From Daphnia pulex (taxonomy: Eukaryota > Arthropoda > Branchiopoda > Diplostraca > Daphniidae), in the NCBI RefSeq assembly GCF_021134715.1, contig NC_060021.1:7596501-7660500 (forward strand): a stretch of DNA of 64,000 nt. Direction: 5' to 3'. Below, one piece after another: positions 49,701 through 62,300 of this stretch. Each line of letters opens with the position of its first letter. The first letter of the stretch is position 1. The notes under the pieces were generated by a model that worked only from the letters and a program-made list of their open reading frames with translations, was not told where the DNA came from and did no database searches. The position numbers and the translations under genes are program-made.

Positions 49701-52414
49701 AGAAGAAGAAGAAGATTCTTTTGTGTGTGTTCCAGGAGGGTTTAAGAAAATTAATTACCCTTAAAAAAAGAAATCGACTTCCGAGAAGATTTTTCTTCTT
49801 CATTCGAGTGGACACACAATTATTTTATTGAACCATTTTTTCTTTTATACGTTCGACCACACCCATAATAATTTTCAAGTTCCCCCCATCTCGTTTTGTG
49901 TAAGAAGAAGAAAAAAGAATTATTCAAATTTTCTTAAAAAATAAAAAAACTTGACCCTTTCTCACCCTCCTCCTTTTTTCTTTTAAGATGATGGAACATT
50001 TTTCTTGTGTATCCTCCTCTTTCGACTTTCTGGGTCCCCCCCAAAAAAAAATTCGAGTTGAAGAAAATAAAAATCTCAAAAAAATAAAAGAAGAGGCTAT
50101 TTGGTCAAGAAGGGAGGAGTAGTCGAGAGGGAGGGGTGATATTTGACCAGACCCCTGTAAAATATATAAGAAAAAACCTCTTGGTTTATATACAAGAAGA
50201 ACCCTCGAAATAGAAAGAAGCCAGCAGCCCCCTAACTTTTCTTCTTCTTCTTTTTCGACAGGGGGGAAACATCAATTTCTCGCCTCAAATAATCATAAAA
50301 GGGAAGAAGAAGTTTTTTCTCTCTTCTCCGGAGGAAGAAGAAGGAGAATAGAAACATCAACATTCCCCAAAATGTTATAAAGAAACTGGGACTTACCATG
50401 GATGGCAGGGAGGAGAGTGCGGCCATGCCGTTGTGGTACGTGTAGGGCATAAGGTATCCCATGTTGAGCGGAGAGGCGTGCGATGAGGCCAGCGACTCCA
50501 GCGACCGACCTAAACATCAACAATTCCGTTAAGACAACTGTTTTTTCTCTTTTTTATTTCCCAGTTCGAAAAAACGTTCGTATATTTTTCGCTAACGATC
50601 AAAATCACACAAACGATTACACAACATCTGGTGTTATTAAAGTTGAAAAGGAAATTTTCAATTGCGACTCACCGCATCGCCAATATAAACCAATACTCTC
50701 AACTCCTCCTTATTTCGATAACGAGCTCAAATTAAAACCCCGGAAAAAATTACACACTCCCGGTGGTGATGGTGGTAGCAACCTCAGAAATATCATCATC
50801 ATCATCATATCCTTGACCATAATTCACAAACGGCACCCCCGCGTATGGTCGAGCGTAACCAGCCGAAACCAAACTTACTGGCTTCACAAGTCGACGACGT
50901 CAAACGAGTCTGCGGTTGAATTGTAGTTATATATATATATTATTATTATTATTATTTAAAGAAAAAGTATCGAGTTGGACGAGGGGAAAAAAGGTAAAAA
51001 AAAAGAATTACAATCTCCCTTTTCCGGCCTCCTTTTCTTTTCATTATTACGACGACGACGACTTTTTTTCTCTACTTTTAAACCGCAAATAAAAACAACG
51101 AAAAGAAAAAAAAAAATACATGTACAGAAAAGAAGGGGGGAGCTGAGCTGCTTCTCCCGGTCGTAAAACGCAATCAGCTTCTAAATAGCCACTTGACTAT
51201 AATATTTTTTTATTTTAACAGCGACTAGAGAAAAAATTTTCTTTCTTCTCTCGGTTTTTTTTTCTAAACGAACTCGTTCTCATCGAAAAAGAACTTTTTT
51301 TTTACTTAGGTAAGTTGCGTCGCCATTTTTAAATGGCCAATCGACGCCGGAATTGAGAGATATGGGTGGTGCCCTGTTTAAATGTTATTAAGCCCATAAG
51401 TGTGTGCTATATAGTCCCGTATATATCAGAAACACTTAACTTTTCCCAACAATATGTGTGTGTGTGGAGGGGTTGGTTAACTTTTTAACGCACACACACA
51501 CCCCCAGCGTGTTCAATGGAGCGTATAACGGAGCCTAAGGCTTCAATACACGAATAACCCCCTTCAAAATGTATTATTATTATTATTCAATACGAGTAGA
51601 ATAAAAAGCAACTCACCACCAAATAAAGGTCCAGGTTCCGGCCGTAGTGAATTTTTTCCCGTGAAACTTTGTCCGGCCAGCGATGCATTTTTGCTCTAAA
51701 AGAAAGAAAGAAGGAAAAATAATGTTATAATATATATAAAGATGTGTGTTTCTTTTAGTGGATATGGTTCGATTCGCTTTGATAGTTGACGCCACATGGG
51801 GCGAAAGGTTTTGACACATTCGTGTGTGCTCGCGCGCCTGTTTTCAAGTGAACGACGAGCTGCTAAATTTTGTAACACAACAACCAAGAAGCTAAGAAGA
51901 GAGGCATAGAGTGTGACAACGCTGGCATTTCCGGCCGTGACAAACTTGAAAGAACCTTGTTAAAGAAATTCTCTCCTTTTTCTTTCTTTTTGTTTCGAAT
52001 TTTTTGGCTATTTTTCTCCAGCCGCTAGATGGTGTGGCTGCATCTCAAAGACGAGATAAAGAAGAAAAACCGAAGAAACCCTTGGTTCTAATTTTAGGGG
52101 CTACACACACTGTTGTATATATATGTGTGTGTGTGTACACAAAAGAAAGAAGAAGAAGGTTTTTCTATGTGTGTGACCCAAAGTTTCCCGTCGGAATATT
52201 CGACCCAAAAAATTGAAAAATCAGGTGGAAAAATGTTTACCTGTGATTCTCCTTCGGTGACGAGACTTGATTTGTCTTCAGTCAAGGAATCGGATTGACG
52301 TTCTTCGGCGATCAATTTCTTTTCTTCTTCACATTCTTCATCGTGTTTAAAGACTTTGATCTCGTCGGCATCGCCCAGATCGTCACCGTCGCTGCTTCCG
52401 TTCACGTGCGGCAT
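24882..52414 (-). CDS. pan: TCF/LEF transcription factor (pangolin/TCF7L2 family)
   Basis: Nuclear effector of Wnt signalling: it binds CTTTGATC-type sites and recruits beta-catenin/Armadillo or Groucho. Exons: 52414-52241, 51695-51617, 50509-50397, 37307-37130, 35888-35801, 35287-35186, 33654-33505, 33276-33170, 33017-32881, then one of two HMG exons (32140-31978 or 30576-30417), 28452-28383, and a terminal exon (25719-24882 or 27452-26756). All phases agree, giving 732/731 aa or 685/684 aa. Residues 1-58 hold the acidic beta-catenin-binding segment ([12 protein letters not shown], then [12 protein letters not shown]). The middle keeps TCF landmarks [35 protein letters not shown] and [10 protein letters not shown]. 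The HMG box starts [20 protein letters not shown] at about residue 333, and a C-clamp follows. The family identity is certain; one TCF gene per arthropod genome is usual. Confidence 0.95.
26756..27452 (-). CDS. pan: TCF alternative terminal exon A (incomplete C-clamp)
   Basis: A long open terminal exon inside the TCF gene. An acceptor (AAAAACAG) at 27455-27453 enters in phase 2, the same as terminal exon B. Joined to the C-clamp exon it reads WCKPC then [13 protein letters not shown], losing RKKKC. It encodes 231 residues: Pro/Thr-rich ([20 protein letters not shown]), a run of 16 Ala, Gln runs and His runs. It ends [29 protein letters not shown] and a TAA. The codon-scale repeat tracts and phase match argue for real use. 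Transcript evidence would settle whether it is an alternative end, and other upstream partners are possible. Confidence 0.7.
28383..28452 (-). CDS. pan: TCF C-clamp exon
   Basis: A 70-base exon, phase 1 in and phase 2 out, encoding [20 protein letters not shown] followed by PCR. It holds the first three cysteines of the C-clamp (C-RARY, WC, PC); the fourth comes from terminal exon B. It is preceded by a TTATTAG acceptor and followed by GTAAAA. Confidence 0.9.
30417..30576 (-). CDS. pan: TCF alternative HMG-box exon B (canonical type)
   Basis: A 160-base exon, phase 0 in (after GRR) and phase 1 out, between GTGCACAG and GTAATT. It encodes the second half of the HMG box and the basic tail: [20 protein letters not shown], then [16 protein letters not shown] and [10 protein letters not shown]. 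This is close to the vertebrate and Drosophila TCF sequence, including the nuclear-localisation basic tail. It lies 1.4 kb downstream of exon A, which encodes the same region. Confidence 0.88.
31978..32140 (-). CDS. pan: TCF alternative HMG-box exon A (divergent type)
   Basis: A 163-base exon with the same phases as exon B (0 in, 1 out), between AATAAAG and GTATTT. It encodes [20 protein letters not shown], then [20 protein letters not shown] and [10 protein letters not shown]. The helix residues are TCF-like. The conserved GW-ARDNY becomes NWTMRDSV and the basic tail is rearranged. Inclusion of both A and B would break the frame, so they can only be mutually exclusive. Confidence 0.85.
32881..33017 (-). 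CDS. pan: TCF exon encoding first half of the HMG box
   Basis: A 137-base exon encoding [40 protein letters not shown] and QILGRR. It is essentially identical to animal TCF/LEF helix 1 and the start of helix 2. It ends in phase 0 and is common to both HMG variants. Confidence 0.95.
37308..50396. other. pan: TCF intron 3, 13 kb, with candidate regulatory DNA
   Basis: No exon was found here. Most of it is simple sequence: an 18-base C run at 43243-43260, GA/CT tracts near 38059-38080 and 38200-38216, and ATAT tracts. Two features stand out. One is a GC-rich patch at 39070-39200 with two CCAAT boxes (39096-39100 and 39134-39138) and a GGGGCGTGG box (39164-39172). The other is four TCF consensus cores CTTTGATC at 38078, 44496 (reverse), 45497 (reverse) and 46720. 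Enhancers or an internal promoter are plausible but not shown. Confidence 0.4.
52241..52414 (-). CDS. pan: TCF start exon, beta-catenin-binding domain
   Basis: The ATG at 52414-52412 opens [20 protein letters not shown], followed by [14 protein letters not shown] and [14 protein letters not shown]. This matches the TCF N-terminal consensus (an acidic GDDL.A.DE.I.F block, then D.KSSLV..E). There are 58 codons ending in phase 0 at CAG|GTAAAC. The start is chosen because the homologous domain begins right after it in other TCFs. Confidence 0.93.
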
Positions 52415-55400
52415 CTTCTTCGTTCGTTCAGGAAAAAATAAAATAAAAAAAAACCACACGACACACACTGTGAACGCGGACACACGAGGGAGTGTGTGCT
52501 CGACGCTGTTTTCCCAACTTTTTTTTTTTTCGTGATAATAAATCCAGGCCTAAACTAAAGATAAGATGATAACGACTGCATCACCATTCATTGGCATGAT
52601 GGCAGCCCTTTCACAGCGCCATTTCACGCGCTCTCCCGCGCGAATACACACACACACACTCACACACCACTACACTTACACACCCACAATGCGGCCTCGG
52701 TGTGTTGCAAAAATTCAAAGTGTGACCCGATAGTTTTTCAGTGTGTTTTTTAAAGATTCTTTGACGTATAATCTCGCGATATCCAAATAGAATCCACTTA
52801 TCACACTACACACATACACACACGCACAGGAGGAGGAGGAGGGGTGAGCTTGCTTCACTTGTTACGTTGTTTAGCACTTGGCACCAGCACAATTTTTCTT
52901 TTTTTTTTTAATTTGGAGAGACACACACGACGACACAATCCGACAGTCAGTTGTTTTTGTCGACAAAAAAAGAAAAATGGCCACACGGGTAGAACAAATA
53001 AAAATGATTTTCTTGTTGATGGATGGCAAAAATAAGTTCTTTTTCTTTCAATTGTATGTGTGTGTGTGTGTGTGGTGATGAAACAAAACTAAAAAACTTG
53101 TCCCTGTAGGATCGTCAGCACAGGACGGCCATCTCGTCTGAAAGGCCCAAGTCGACTGGTTGCCAGTACTCAGACGTGGGATAAGAATTGGGAAAATTCA
53201 GAAAAATGGGTAAAAATTCGACGCACTCTGGTGGTCAAGACGTTCAACTTTGGTGTGTGTGTGTGTGCGAGAGGGCGCGCGCGTTAAGATGTGACTGCGG
53301 GGAGCGCACGCCTTTAAAAAATAAATTCTTTTTTTCTTTTTTTGAAAAAACCCTCGGCTTCCTCTTTCCTACTCTACACACACACAAGTGTGTAGCGCAG
53401 TGTGTGTACGGTCGGCTTTGGAAGTTGGTGCGGCGGCGGCGGCGGCGGTAGTAGCGGGCGGTGAATGCGACTAGTGGCGGCACAGCTCTTGGAAAAGGGG
53501 CGGCGCGTAGTTTGGTGTGTGTTGCGGCTCGTGTAGAGACTCGGAGCCCCGTAGCCGAAAAAGGCCCGACACACTGGGCTAAAAGTCTTGGTGCTGTGCC
53601 GGCGCACACGCAGTCCAACAGCGGAGAAAAAAAACAAATGAAAGACACACACACAAAAAGTGGGTGGTGAGAAGTTGGAAAGTCTCCCCTTGGGGCGACA
53701 AAGCCGGCCAATCACACTCGCCGCCGTTAGATTTTGGCTTTAACCACCCACCCACCCCACAGATTCGAATGCGCGCGCTTTCAACACACAGACTGACCTT
53801 AGCAACACCCAATAGGGTGGTGGGCGGGTAGTTTTATCGGTCTCGCGTTGGCCCTGACCTCTGGTTGAGAAAATGCGCACCAGAGTTCTTCTTCTTCTTG
53901 TTCAAGAAGAAGAAGAAGAAGAAGCAAAAGAAAGAAGAAATAGCCTTCGGCGTGGCTGGCCATTTGATGTGGGGGAGTGGCAGGTCCACTTTGTTGAGAA
54001 GGGTGGATTTAACTGAACAAAGATGGAGGAGGAGGAGGAGGAGGAGGGTTGGCTCTTTTGGGCCTAGACCAAATAAATGGGAAACGAAAACAAGAAAGAG
54101 AAAAAAAAAGTTTTGAAGAATGGAATGGTCAAAGAGGAAATGGTGGACAACAAACCACCACCACCACGTTTCTTTTTACAACCAGCGATAAAAATGTCTC
54201 CACACACAGTCAACTTTTTTCCTTCGAGTAGGGAAGAAAAAATATATATTTAAAAAAGAAATCTCTCTCCCCCTCTCCTGGAAAAAAAGAAAGAAATTCG
54301 AGTCCCTTTCACGCTAACCCTCCCCACCTGACCCAAAGCGCATAACCAAAATGGGAGAAATTGGAGAGGGGGGGGGGGGGGGGAGTCCAAGATGGCGCGG
54401 AAATTTTTTCGCGGTACAAGAAAGAAGAAGAAGAAGCCTTGTTGAGGAGTATTTATAACACTTCCAGCAAGCACCCTTTTCTTCTTCTTCTTCTTCTACA
54501 CACACGGGCGTATTAGTAACACAACACACCTGGCGCGGTGATCAGGTTGCCTTTGAGCAGCGCACACGTCGTCGTCCATCCTCGTTGGCTAATTTGATGG
54601 ATTTGACACGGCGGTAAAACGAGGGCCTAATGAAACCTCCTACTCTCTTTCAACCGCCACCTACTACCGTTTGAGAACCAAGTCCATCGATCAATTCTTC
54701 AACTTGATTGACCAATCGCTCTGTTATTATTACATTATTCAAGTGTGTGCTGTATCATACAATTCTTGCAGTAATTGCAGTTGTAGTAGACTTTACAAAT
54801 ACCTGTCGGTCAATATTAGCTCACGCAACTGGAATCGAAAATTCAAAAGTCTTTTTTTCTTTTTCTTATTTCCAAAAGGAAAAATGAAACCGGCTGGTGG
54901 CTATTATTTGCTTTATCTCACCCGACCGACTGACAAGAGAGACCGACCAACCGGATATTTATTTAACCATTTTTTCTCTCTTTCTTATGTCGAGTGTGTG
55001 TGTGTGTGTCGGGCGTCTCTGTGTTTGGCACGCTCGTCGGGAGAAAAAGTGACAACAAGAACAAACAAGACAAAAAGGAATGCCAGATTTTTATATTTGT
55101 ATTTTTATTCCTCTTTTCTTTTTTTCTTGTCTTGGAAAATCATGGAAATACAAAACAAAAATACGGAAAATGGTTTTTTTCCCTTTTTCTTTTTTCTATG
55201 TATGTGTTTTTCTCGGTCTGTCCGGCAGCTGGTTGCCGTTGGCGCGGTCATCAAATACACACACGCACAGGCCAGCAGAGAGAAACACACCAAACAGATT
55301 CTCTGATAATGTTATCAGCAGCCAGAGCCCCTGCACTGCCGTATATACACACAAGGCAACAAACATGGGGTTCTCCTATCTCTTTTAGACTTTTCGAGCT

Positions 55401-56124
55401 GTGTATATAAGTTCGTTTCAGGTAAGGCCACAGCAGAGATTATCAATGTCAGGTGATGGATCTTTTTTCTCTTCTTTTTTTGTTTCTACCACTGTATAAA
55501 CATTGCGTTTTTATTTTTATGTGGAGAGAAAAGAGAAAATTCGTAGACACACCTAGTTGGCCATTCCACACCTAGATGGCCATAGCGCTCGGCGCCCAAA
55601 TTGATAATAAATTCCGGTTATAAATTGTTTTTTTTTTTTGTTTTGTTTTCAAAATAGCATTGTTATTAGTCGAATAATATATTATGCAAATACAAATGGT
55701 GAGAATCACGTGTTGTTTTAACTGTCGGAAGCGCAAGGAATTAAAATTTAATTAGAAAAATCACCAGCCAAGTGGGAAAAAAAAACTGGGAGAGAATGCC
55801 GTTTAAGGAATGTCAAAAAATCAAACATAATATTGTATAAATAGGAATGATTGGAATCTAATCAGTTTTTTTCGGCTCTCTCGCGCTCACACCACGCCGG
55901 CCGCTACGTAAAAAGAAGTGAAGGCATTTTTTTGTGTTTTTGTTTTTTTCTTCCACCGTCTGTAGATGAAGAAAAAAAAGAAGCTTTGGCTATGAATAAT
56001 AATAATAATAAAAGTTGGATTTTTTTTGTTCGAGTCGTCGGTTATTTTCGGAGGGAAGAGCTGTACCGTGCTGCTCGACAGATGTCGTCAAGCGGCCCAT
56101 AGTTTTTGAAGATTTTGCGACCCT
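52415..56124. other. TCF upstream region
   Basis: No gene is supported. The first few hundred bases right of 52414 should hold the TCF 5' UTR and promoter. A CpG-rich stretch at 53260-53560, including a CGG run at 53430-53448, is the best CpG-dense candidate. A 16-base G run is at 54368-54383. Open frames in 53.2-55.4 kb follow CA, GAA and GGA repeats and show no conserved domain. Confidence 0.45.
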
Positions 56125-58405
56125 TCACTTCTTGTAGACGTAACTCTCAGCGCCACCGCGTCCGAATCCTAAAAAAGGTGAAAATTGAATTTTAAAAAAC
56201 AAAATCCAAAAAAAAAATATTAAAAAAAAAAAAACAGAGACACAAAACAAGACGTATTATATAGATATTAGTCTTGTGCCAAATTCCCGACTGACCAGTA
56301 TGTGAAATTCTTCATTAAAATAGTAGCATGTTTCTAATTCGTGCCCAACAGGTTTGTCTCTTTTTTTTTTTATTATTTGAAATTCTTCTTTTTGATATTT
56401 TTCAAGATGGAAATCTCGACTTCTCCCGCACCAGAAAATCCACGTCTTTTTTCTCTATAGCTACATACATAATATGCTGCCTCTCCAATCTCCATCCATG
56501 AGGAATGGGATGCATAAATATCCGTCTGACAACCCGCCGTATTTTGTTTTGTTTTGTTTTGTGAATGGGAATGAAAGTTCTCGGTAAAAAAAGATATACC
56601 CGTTTAAAAAAAGAAAAAAAAAAAAAGGAACAAGTGAGCTAGCTGGTGGTTGTTTTGATGAATAGCGGGTTGGGTTTGTTGTCTAACTTTCAAACGACTT
56701 CAAAAGGAGGAGTTGGGTTAGTTTTTTTGGTCTTGAATTCTCTTACCTCCAGGACCGAATAGGGCCGAGTAGCACGGGTTGTTGCAGTAAGGCTTGCCTT
56801 CGTGTTCAGCGTGCTGCGTGAGTCCCGATAAAAGTTGTGATGTTGTTATTATAGACACACATAAAGGGAAAAGAGAGAGAAACCAGAATTTTTTGGGAAT
56901 TAAAAAAAGTTTTGTCTCCAATTAAAGAAGAACCCCCCATCATTTGTTTTATGTATTTTCTTACCTGACCAGGAACCAAAGTTTTGTTGCATTTTTCACA
57001 TTTCAGACAGAGCCCATGCCAGTCTTTGCCCAAAGACGTCTTCCTCTCGGCTGGAAAGAAAGAAAATAAAAAGGAATAAAATGAAATGAAATTATTAATG
57101 AACGAAAATCTAATGCTACTTTAATCCATCAAAATGCCTTAAATGGGTTTACATTGATAAACAACACGATCATGATTCATAAGACTAGCCATCAAACTGT
57201 CCACTGGAGAAAATGAGCAAGTCAAATTGTCAAAGTCTGATTCAGAATCATCCATTCCGTCCCGCATAATCTATTCTTGATGGCCCCACTGAATAGTCTC
57301 TCCCTCCTTCTTGCCAGCCGGACCATACATGGTCAAACAAATCTTTATTTTATTTTCTCGTTTTTAAAAAAAGAATGATAAAAAAAAGGATCGGCAGCGC
57401 CACGGGTGTCTTTACTGAGAAACTCGATGTAAATGGGCATGAAAACGCCGAAACCAATGAGCCGACAAGGCGCGGACCGGCGTGAAACACCCAGTTTGAA
57501 TTCCACACACACAAAAGAAAATAAATAAAAAAAGGTTTTCCCTTCTTTATTCTTCTCGGAAATCATAGGCCCGTCAACCGCAGGTAGATAAATTTTCCAG
57601 ACATGTTAAACGATACCGTAACAGATCGACATGAGCTAGACATTGACTCAATTGGAGTGTGATGGATGACGTGGGTATATACACTGACTGGGCTGAACCC
57701 CTCGGTACTTGAACTCGGCTCTCAGCATTTCATAAAACACAACAACTTTACAGTCACGTTTCATTTTTTTTTTCTTTTGCCATCGGGACCCGATGACATC
57801 AGAATGACGCATATCCATTTTCTATTCATTATTTCATTTCAAGAAGTTTTTTCGTTCCCTCATTCCGTTGCGCAACAAGTTGATGGGGAGTAGAACAGAA
57901 GAGAAAGAATAGAAACAATAGCTTGGGTGACCTTTAAAGGGCATATAATAAACATCACATTCTTCTTAGCCTCATCCATCTCTCGTCTACTACCAAGAAG
58001 CTTCTACCCAGCAAGATTTTTCTATATTTTCCTCGATCCAATCAAGATCATCAGCGAAAATCTTTCTTCTTCAGACTCGGACAAGAAACATACACAGTCG
58101 CATTCTTTCAATTTAACAGGACAGTTCTAAAACCATTAATCTTCCTACTGTCAACGCGATATTATCTCGGTTCCCCCTGCTGCATCGCACACGCACTCTC
58201 ATATTTAAGACAAAAACAACAGCTCTCTCTACGGTAGCAGCCAGCGTGAACCCGACACGTAAATACAACACACACACGATTATTCTTCTTATGAAAAAAA
58301 AACTAAAAGAAATTTCTAAATGAAAATATGGATAGGTGAATAATAATATAAATCGCTCGACTTACCAAAATAAACAGGTTTTTGGCATTTCGGGCAGTTA
58401 GGCAT
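56125..58405 (-). CDS. CRIP1: Cysteine-rich LIM protein, CRIP1 family
   Basis: A small single-LIM zinc protein of 78 residues (human CRIP1 is 77). Four exons: 58405-58366, 57050-56965, 56813-56747 and 56168-56125, all in phase. The sequence begins [20 protein letters not shown] and continues [34 protein letters not shown] and [14 protein letters not shown]. All eight zinc ligands of the LIM domain are present (CxxC, HxxC, CxxC, CxxC pattern), and the CRIP C-terminal tail GFGRGGAES is conserved. LIM proteins of this type act as adaptors in nucleus and cytoskeleton; the exact role in arthropods is not established. The first intron is 1.3 kb and holds nothing recognisable. Confidence 0.95.
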
Positions 58406-58969
58406 CTTGGTGGAATGTTTTCTTTTTTCGTAGCGAATGGGAGAAGAAACAACGGCGTGTAGACGGCAGGGCTCGAACCGGATGACAAAATAGAAGGATC
58501 CTATACTCCACGTTATATACCCACAGCCGGACACGGTTTCCCAAGCCCTCTTATGGGTAGTGCCGGGCGCAAAATGACGTAATGTCCTCAATAAGCGCCA
58601 CGTCTTCTCCCGAATGTTCGTAAAAAAGGGGCTCCAACCAACTGCAAGGCTCGTTCGTTCCGTTTCAAAACATGGAAATTTCCGTTAGAGCGTGGGCACG
58701 TTCCCTCATCAATCAACTAAATAACACACCGCAACGAGATAAGATGGCAATAAAGATAAAGAACCTAAAAAACCTGACGTTCCGGGATAATTTACGTTAA
58801 ATGTGGTGAGTGTGTATTACTTAGACGGAATGCGTACAAACGACTGAGCCACAATGTTTATATGAAAAATAGGGAAGGGACAAATAGATTAAACCGACGA
58901 AATCAAAATTCAAATTGTGTATGCATGTGGATAGAACGAAAGGGGTTTACTTGACCATAAATAGGACAA
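58406..58969. other. Spacer between the CRIP and hnRNP H genes
   Basis: It contains the CRIP 5' flank, with a TATATAA on the minus strand at 58513-58519 but no strong initiator at the standard distance. The rest is the 3' flank of the hnRNP H gene. Nothing else is seen. Confidence 0.4.
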
Positions 58970-61499
58970 TCAATTGTCGTAACCTCCTCCGTATGGTGGT
59001 CCGTAGCCGGCAGGACCGGCTGTCGAATTCAGGAACAGTTCAATGTAACGATGCTGCATGTTACATTTATCCTATAAAACCCAAAAGTATGAGTTAATGT
59101 TGCATTAGCTCAAAGAAAAAGAGACAATTGAACGTACTCTGCTCATGGCCCGGACAGCGTCTTCGTGAGTTGCAAATTCGACATCAGCTTCACCCGAAGC
59201 GCGGCCTTGTTCGTAGCCTATATGGATAGCGACCGGATGCAGCGGATGGAAGAACTGAAACAATGAGATAATAAGGTTTACAATCTGAGTAACACGATCC
59301 ATCAAGTTCTCAAAACCTACTTCGGCAATATCATCCTCAGACGCCCTGAAGGGCAATCCACGCATGTGGATTCTGTGTCCAGATCCTTCATCACCGTACA
59401 AGGTTTTCAACGTACGTGGCCGCTCAAAGTTTTGCTCCATGTATCGAGGTGGCCCACCTCCGTTGCCCCAATCCCCACCACGCATGTAGGGCTCTTCTGT
59501 AAAATTTCCATAATAGCCTTTAACAAAAAATTGACTTGAGACTATGCTAATAATCACAAAATTTAAATTGTACAAAAGGGGCTCACGGCCAATCCTCACC
59601 TCTTCGTCTCATGTGCCCTCCTCCTCCATGACGCATCTGACCTGGACCACCACCGCCAAAACGGTCCACGTTCCTGTCATAAGGACTGGGTCGACCACCT
59701 CCATACCTGTCTCCACCTCCTCCGCCATAACGTCCTTCATGCGATCCGCCTCCACGGCCTCCGCCACCTCCTCCACCGCGAGGAACGCTGGCAAGAGCGG
59801 CACGGGCTTCACTCAAACTACTGCGGAATATCTCAATATACCTAAAGTGGCGGAACAAAACAGTATAATGTTACCAAAAGTTAACAAGAAAGATGAGAAA
59901 AAAATATCAAACATGGAAGAGAAAATAAAGCAAGCCTCTTTAAACCGTAACCACCCGGTAAGTCAGCTCGCAGCCAAGTTGGTCAAGTGCAGAAACAAAT
60001 TTTTGAGAAGAAAATTGATGATGATTGTCTGGAAATATTTTTTTTTTTTTACAACCAACACGAATCGTGATTCACCACACACCGACATGACGAGAGAATC
60101 CGTTGTTCGAAATCGTCCCGTCCCACCCTCGAGGGGGATGGTGAAAGATTAGGAAAGCTTTTTTTTGTTTAACAATAAAAAAAACACAAATTGACATGAC
60201 GTACACTTTCTCGAGACTAGCAAAGTTCAATGGAAACGAAATGAGGATTATAAGAGGAGAAAAGGGTTGTTTATGTTTAGAGGTTCCCACCTGTGCCCGA
60301 TCTTTTCCTTGTGTTTCTCTAGAGCCCTCTCAGCTAGAGCAGAAGTTGCAAACTGAATATACGCTTCGCCCGTGCTCCTCCCAGAATAGTCCGTAGGTAG
60401 AGTTATTCCGTTTGGCACTATCTCCAACCCTGCCCCAAAATGTCATCACACATCAAGTTTGCACTCACAGTAATAAAACGGTCGGGAAAACCCAATCCGC
60501 TGCTTTTAAGGTCCAACCGATCCTCAGCCACAGCGAAAAAGATCCACCCATTATATCAATACGAAAAACAATCCCAACTCCATCACGAGGGGAAACAATT
60601 GTAAAAATAAAAACAAGTCCAGAACTTAGAAATATGTACCAGTGAAGAACTGAGCAATCTCCTCCTTGGAACAACCAAATGGTAGTCCACGCAAACGGAC
60701 AAAACAATCATCATCAGATGACGGGGCCGCCGCGTTCGGTGGGCCAGATCGTTTTACCATCCATTCCATTTCAGATCGTTTGGACCGGAAAACTGCAAGA
60801 AAAATGAGTTGAATGAACAAAGGAACATACACATAACCTTATGCAGTATAAATTAATGCGTATCAGTGGTCACCAAAGAGTTAATATCATAAGTTATCAT
60901 TGGCCTGGACACAGAAATTTTGTGTCATCATTTAATTACCTAGTCACTAGCTTAAGATTAAGATTTTTGCATACCTTCAATGTAACGAGGACCAAGATGT
61001 TCATTGTGTTTTGTCAGAGCTCTTTCAACATCTTCCTCACTAGTCAACTCTAGGTAACCTTCACCAGTGGGCCTTCCCTCCCTGGTGTAAGTCATGTGGA
61101 TCCCAGCAGCACCACCAACAATGTTTGAATCCTCTGAAACCATAATGCTTCCAGTTAAAAAAAAGTTAACTGAATAATTTAACCTAGTACCTTACCAAAA
61201 AATTTAAGGATGTCATCGTCAGTGACTGCCCATGGCAATCCCCTCAAACGCACCACAAATCCATCTTCTTCAGCCATCACTTTCTCTGAAAAAGAAATTT
61301 TAAGATAAGCAACAGTACTAATCAACATCTATATATACAATTACACCTGCAAGACTCAGAGTCATGCATGTCTAATAATTTATTTGACCTCATGTGCAAC
61401 ATTGTGCTATCAGAAAGATCGATCATCACTGCCTTGTAGATGTAAAACCAAAGTAGATGATTGAATGCAATTACCTTTTTGCTCTGAAACCTCAGTCAT
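58970..61499 (-). CDS. glo: hnRNP H/F family RNA-binding protein (glorund-like)
   Basis: A splicing and RNA-regulatory protein that binds G-rich RNA through quasi-RRMs. Coding exons: 61499-61475, 61285-61196, 61133-60975, 60792-60640, 60429-60291, 59841-59600, 59496-59321, 59254-59138 and 59071-58970; phases close to give 400 residues. qRRM1 (about 16-95) has [33 protein letters not shown] and HLGPRYIE. qRRM2 (about 118-195) has [20 protein letters not shown] and [13 protein letters not shown] Gly/Arg-rich linker spans about 207-285. qRRM3 (about 305-385) has [40 protein letters not shown] and [17 protein letters not shown]. The two-step start ([17 protein letters not shown]) could also begin at the second Met. 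Drosophila glorund is the likely orthologue; the symbol is an inference. Confidence 0.94.
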
Positions 61500-62300
61500 T
61501 CAGATGTCAGTAAATTGTTCAACAAGAACAATAAGGATATTGTTGTCAATAGATGTGAAACCTGCCAACAAAAAAGATCCAATTAATGGCAAGTCACTAA
61601 ACCATCTAACAGTCTGAAACATTATAAATCTGTTCAGAACCATGCATGTCTAATAGTAAGGTAATTTTCATTCAACAAATATTGCAGATCAAAAAGTAAA
61701 ATCATCACTACAGATAGTTTATACGCTGTTAAATAATGCTGATGAAATAAAATACCTTTGTTAAGGGTGCAACTGTCCTAATATTGCGAAACTGAGCCTG
61801 GTATGGATCAGTAAGCAGTCCTGAAAAAAGGAACATCTGTAATCAGCACGAGTTTCAACATTAAAAGTTCCTTTCCTATCTTAGTATATTAAGTGCCATG
61901 CAATATTACTTTCTAATGCTAACTATGATTCATAAAATTGCATCAGAATGCCACAATAAAATGTAATATACTTTTAAATCATGGTTCAACAGCAATAGCT
62001 CGATAATTGTTATCTGTTGAACATGGCATGATTCAGAAAATTTGATAATGAAAATGGGGTTTCCAACAAGTTTTAACATGTGGATTCGACGCAATTTCTG
62101 AAGGACGCCCAGAACTAGGCCGAAGCAAAATAAATGAGCCATTTTCTTTGAAACCATTAATACAGAACTAGTTAGGAACAATTTCTAAATTTAACGTGAA
62201 AATTGATAGAAATCTATACTTACAGATTTATAGACACTATACAATGCCAGGTCATAGGCTTCCCCACGCCAACGCCAATGTGAATGTAAGCGTGGTTTCG
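61500..62300 (-). other. 5' untranslated exons of the hnRNP H gene
   Basis: The start-codon exon extends right to 61561 (acceptor TTGGCAG). A noncoding exon is placed at 61820-61756 between TTTTTTCAG and GTATTT. The first exon probably ends at 62224 before a perfect GTAAGT. Its left part (from about 62300) contains CACGCTTACATTCACATTGG on the minus strand, but no clear initiator was found. Confidence 0.5.

Noticed and set aside
54671..55410. Overlapping plus-strand frames of 211 and 138 codons upstream of the TCF gene
   Set aside because: Phe/Lys-rich low-complexity translations of T and CA tracts; no initiator, domain or conserved splice site.
55851..56102. Plus-strand frame of 83 codons beside the CRIP stop
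   Set aside because: It runs over poly-T and AAT repeats in the CRIP 3' flank with no protein-like features.
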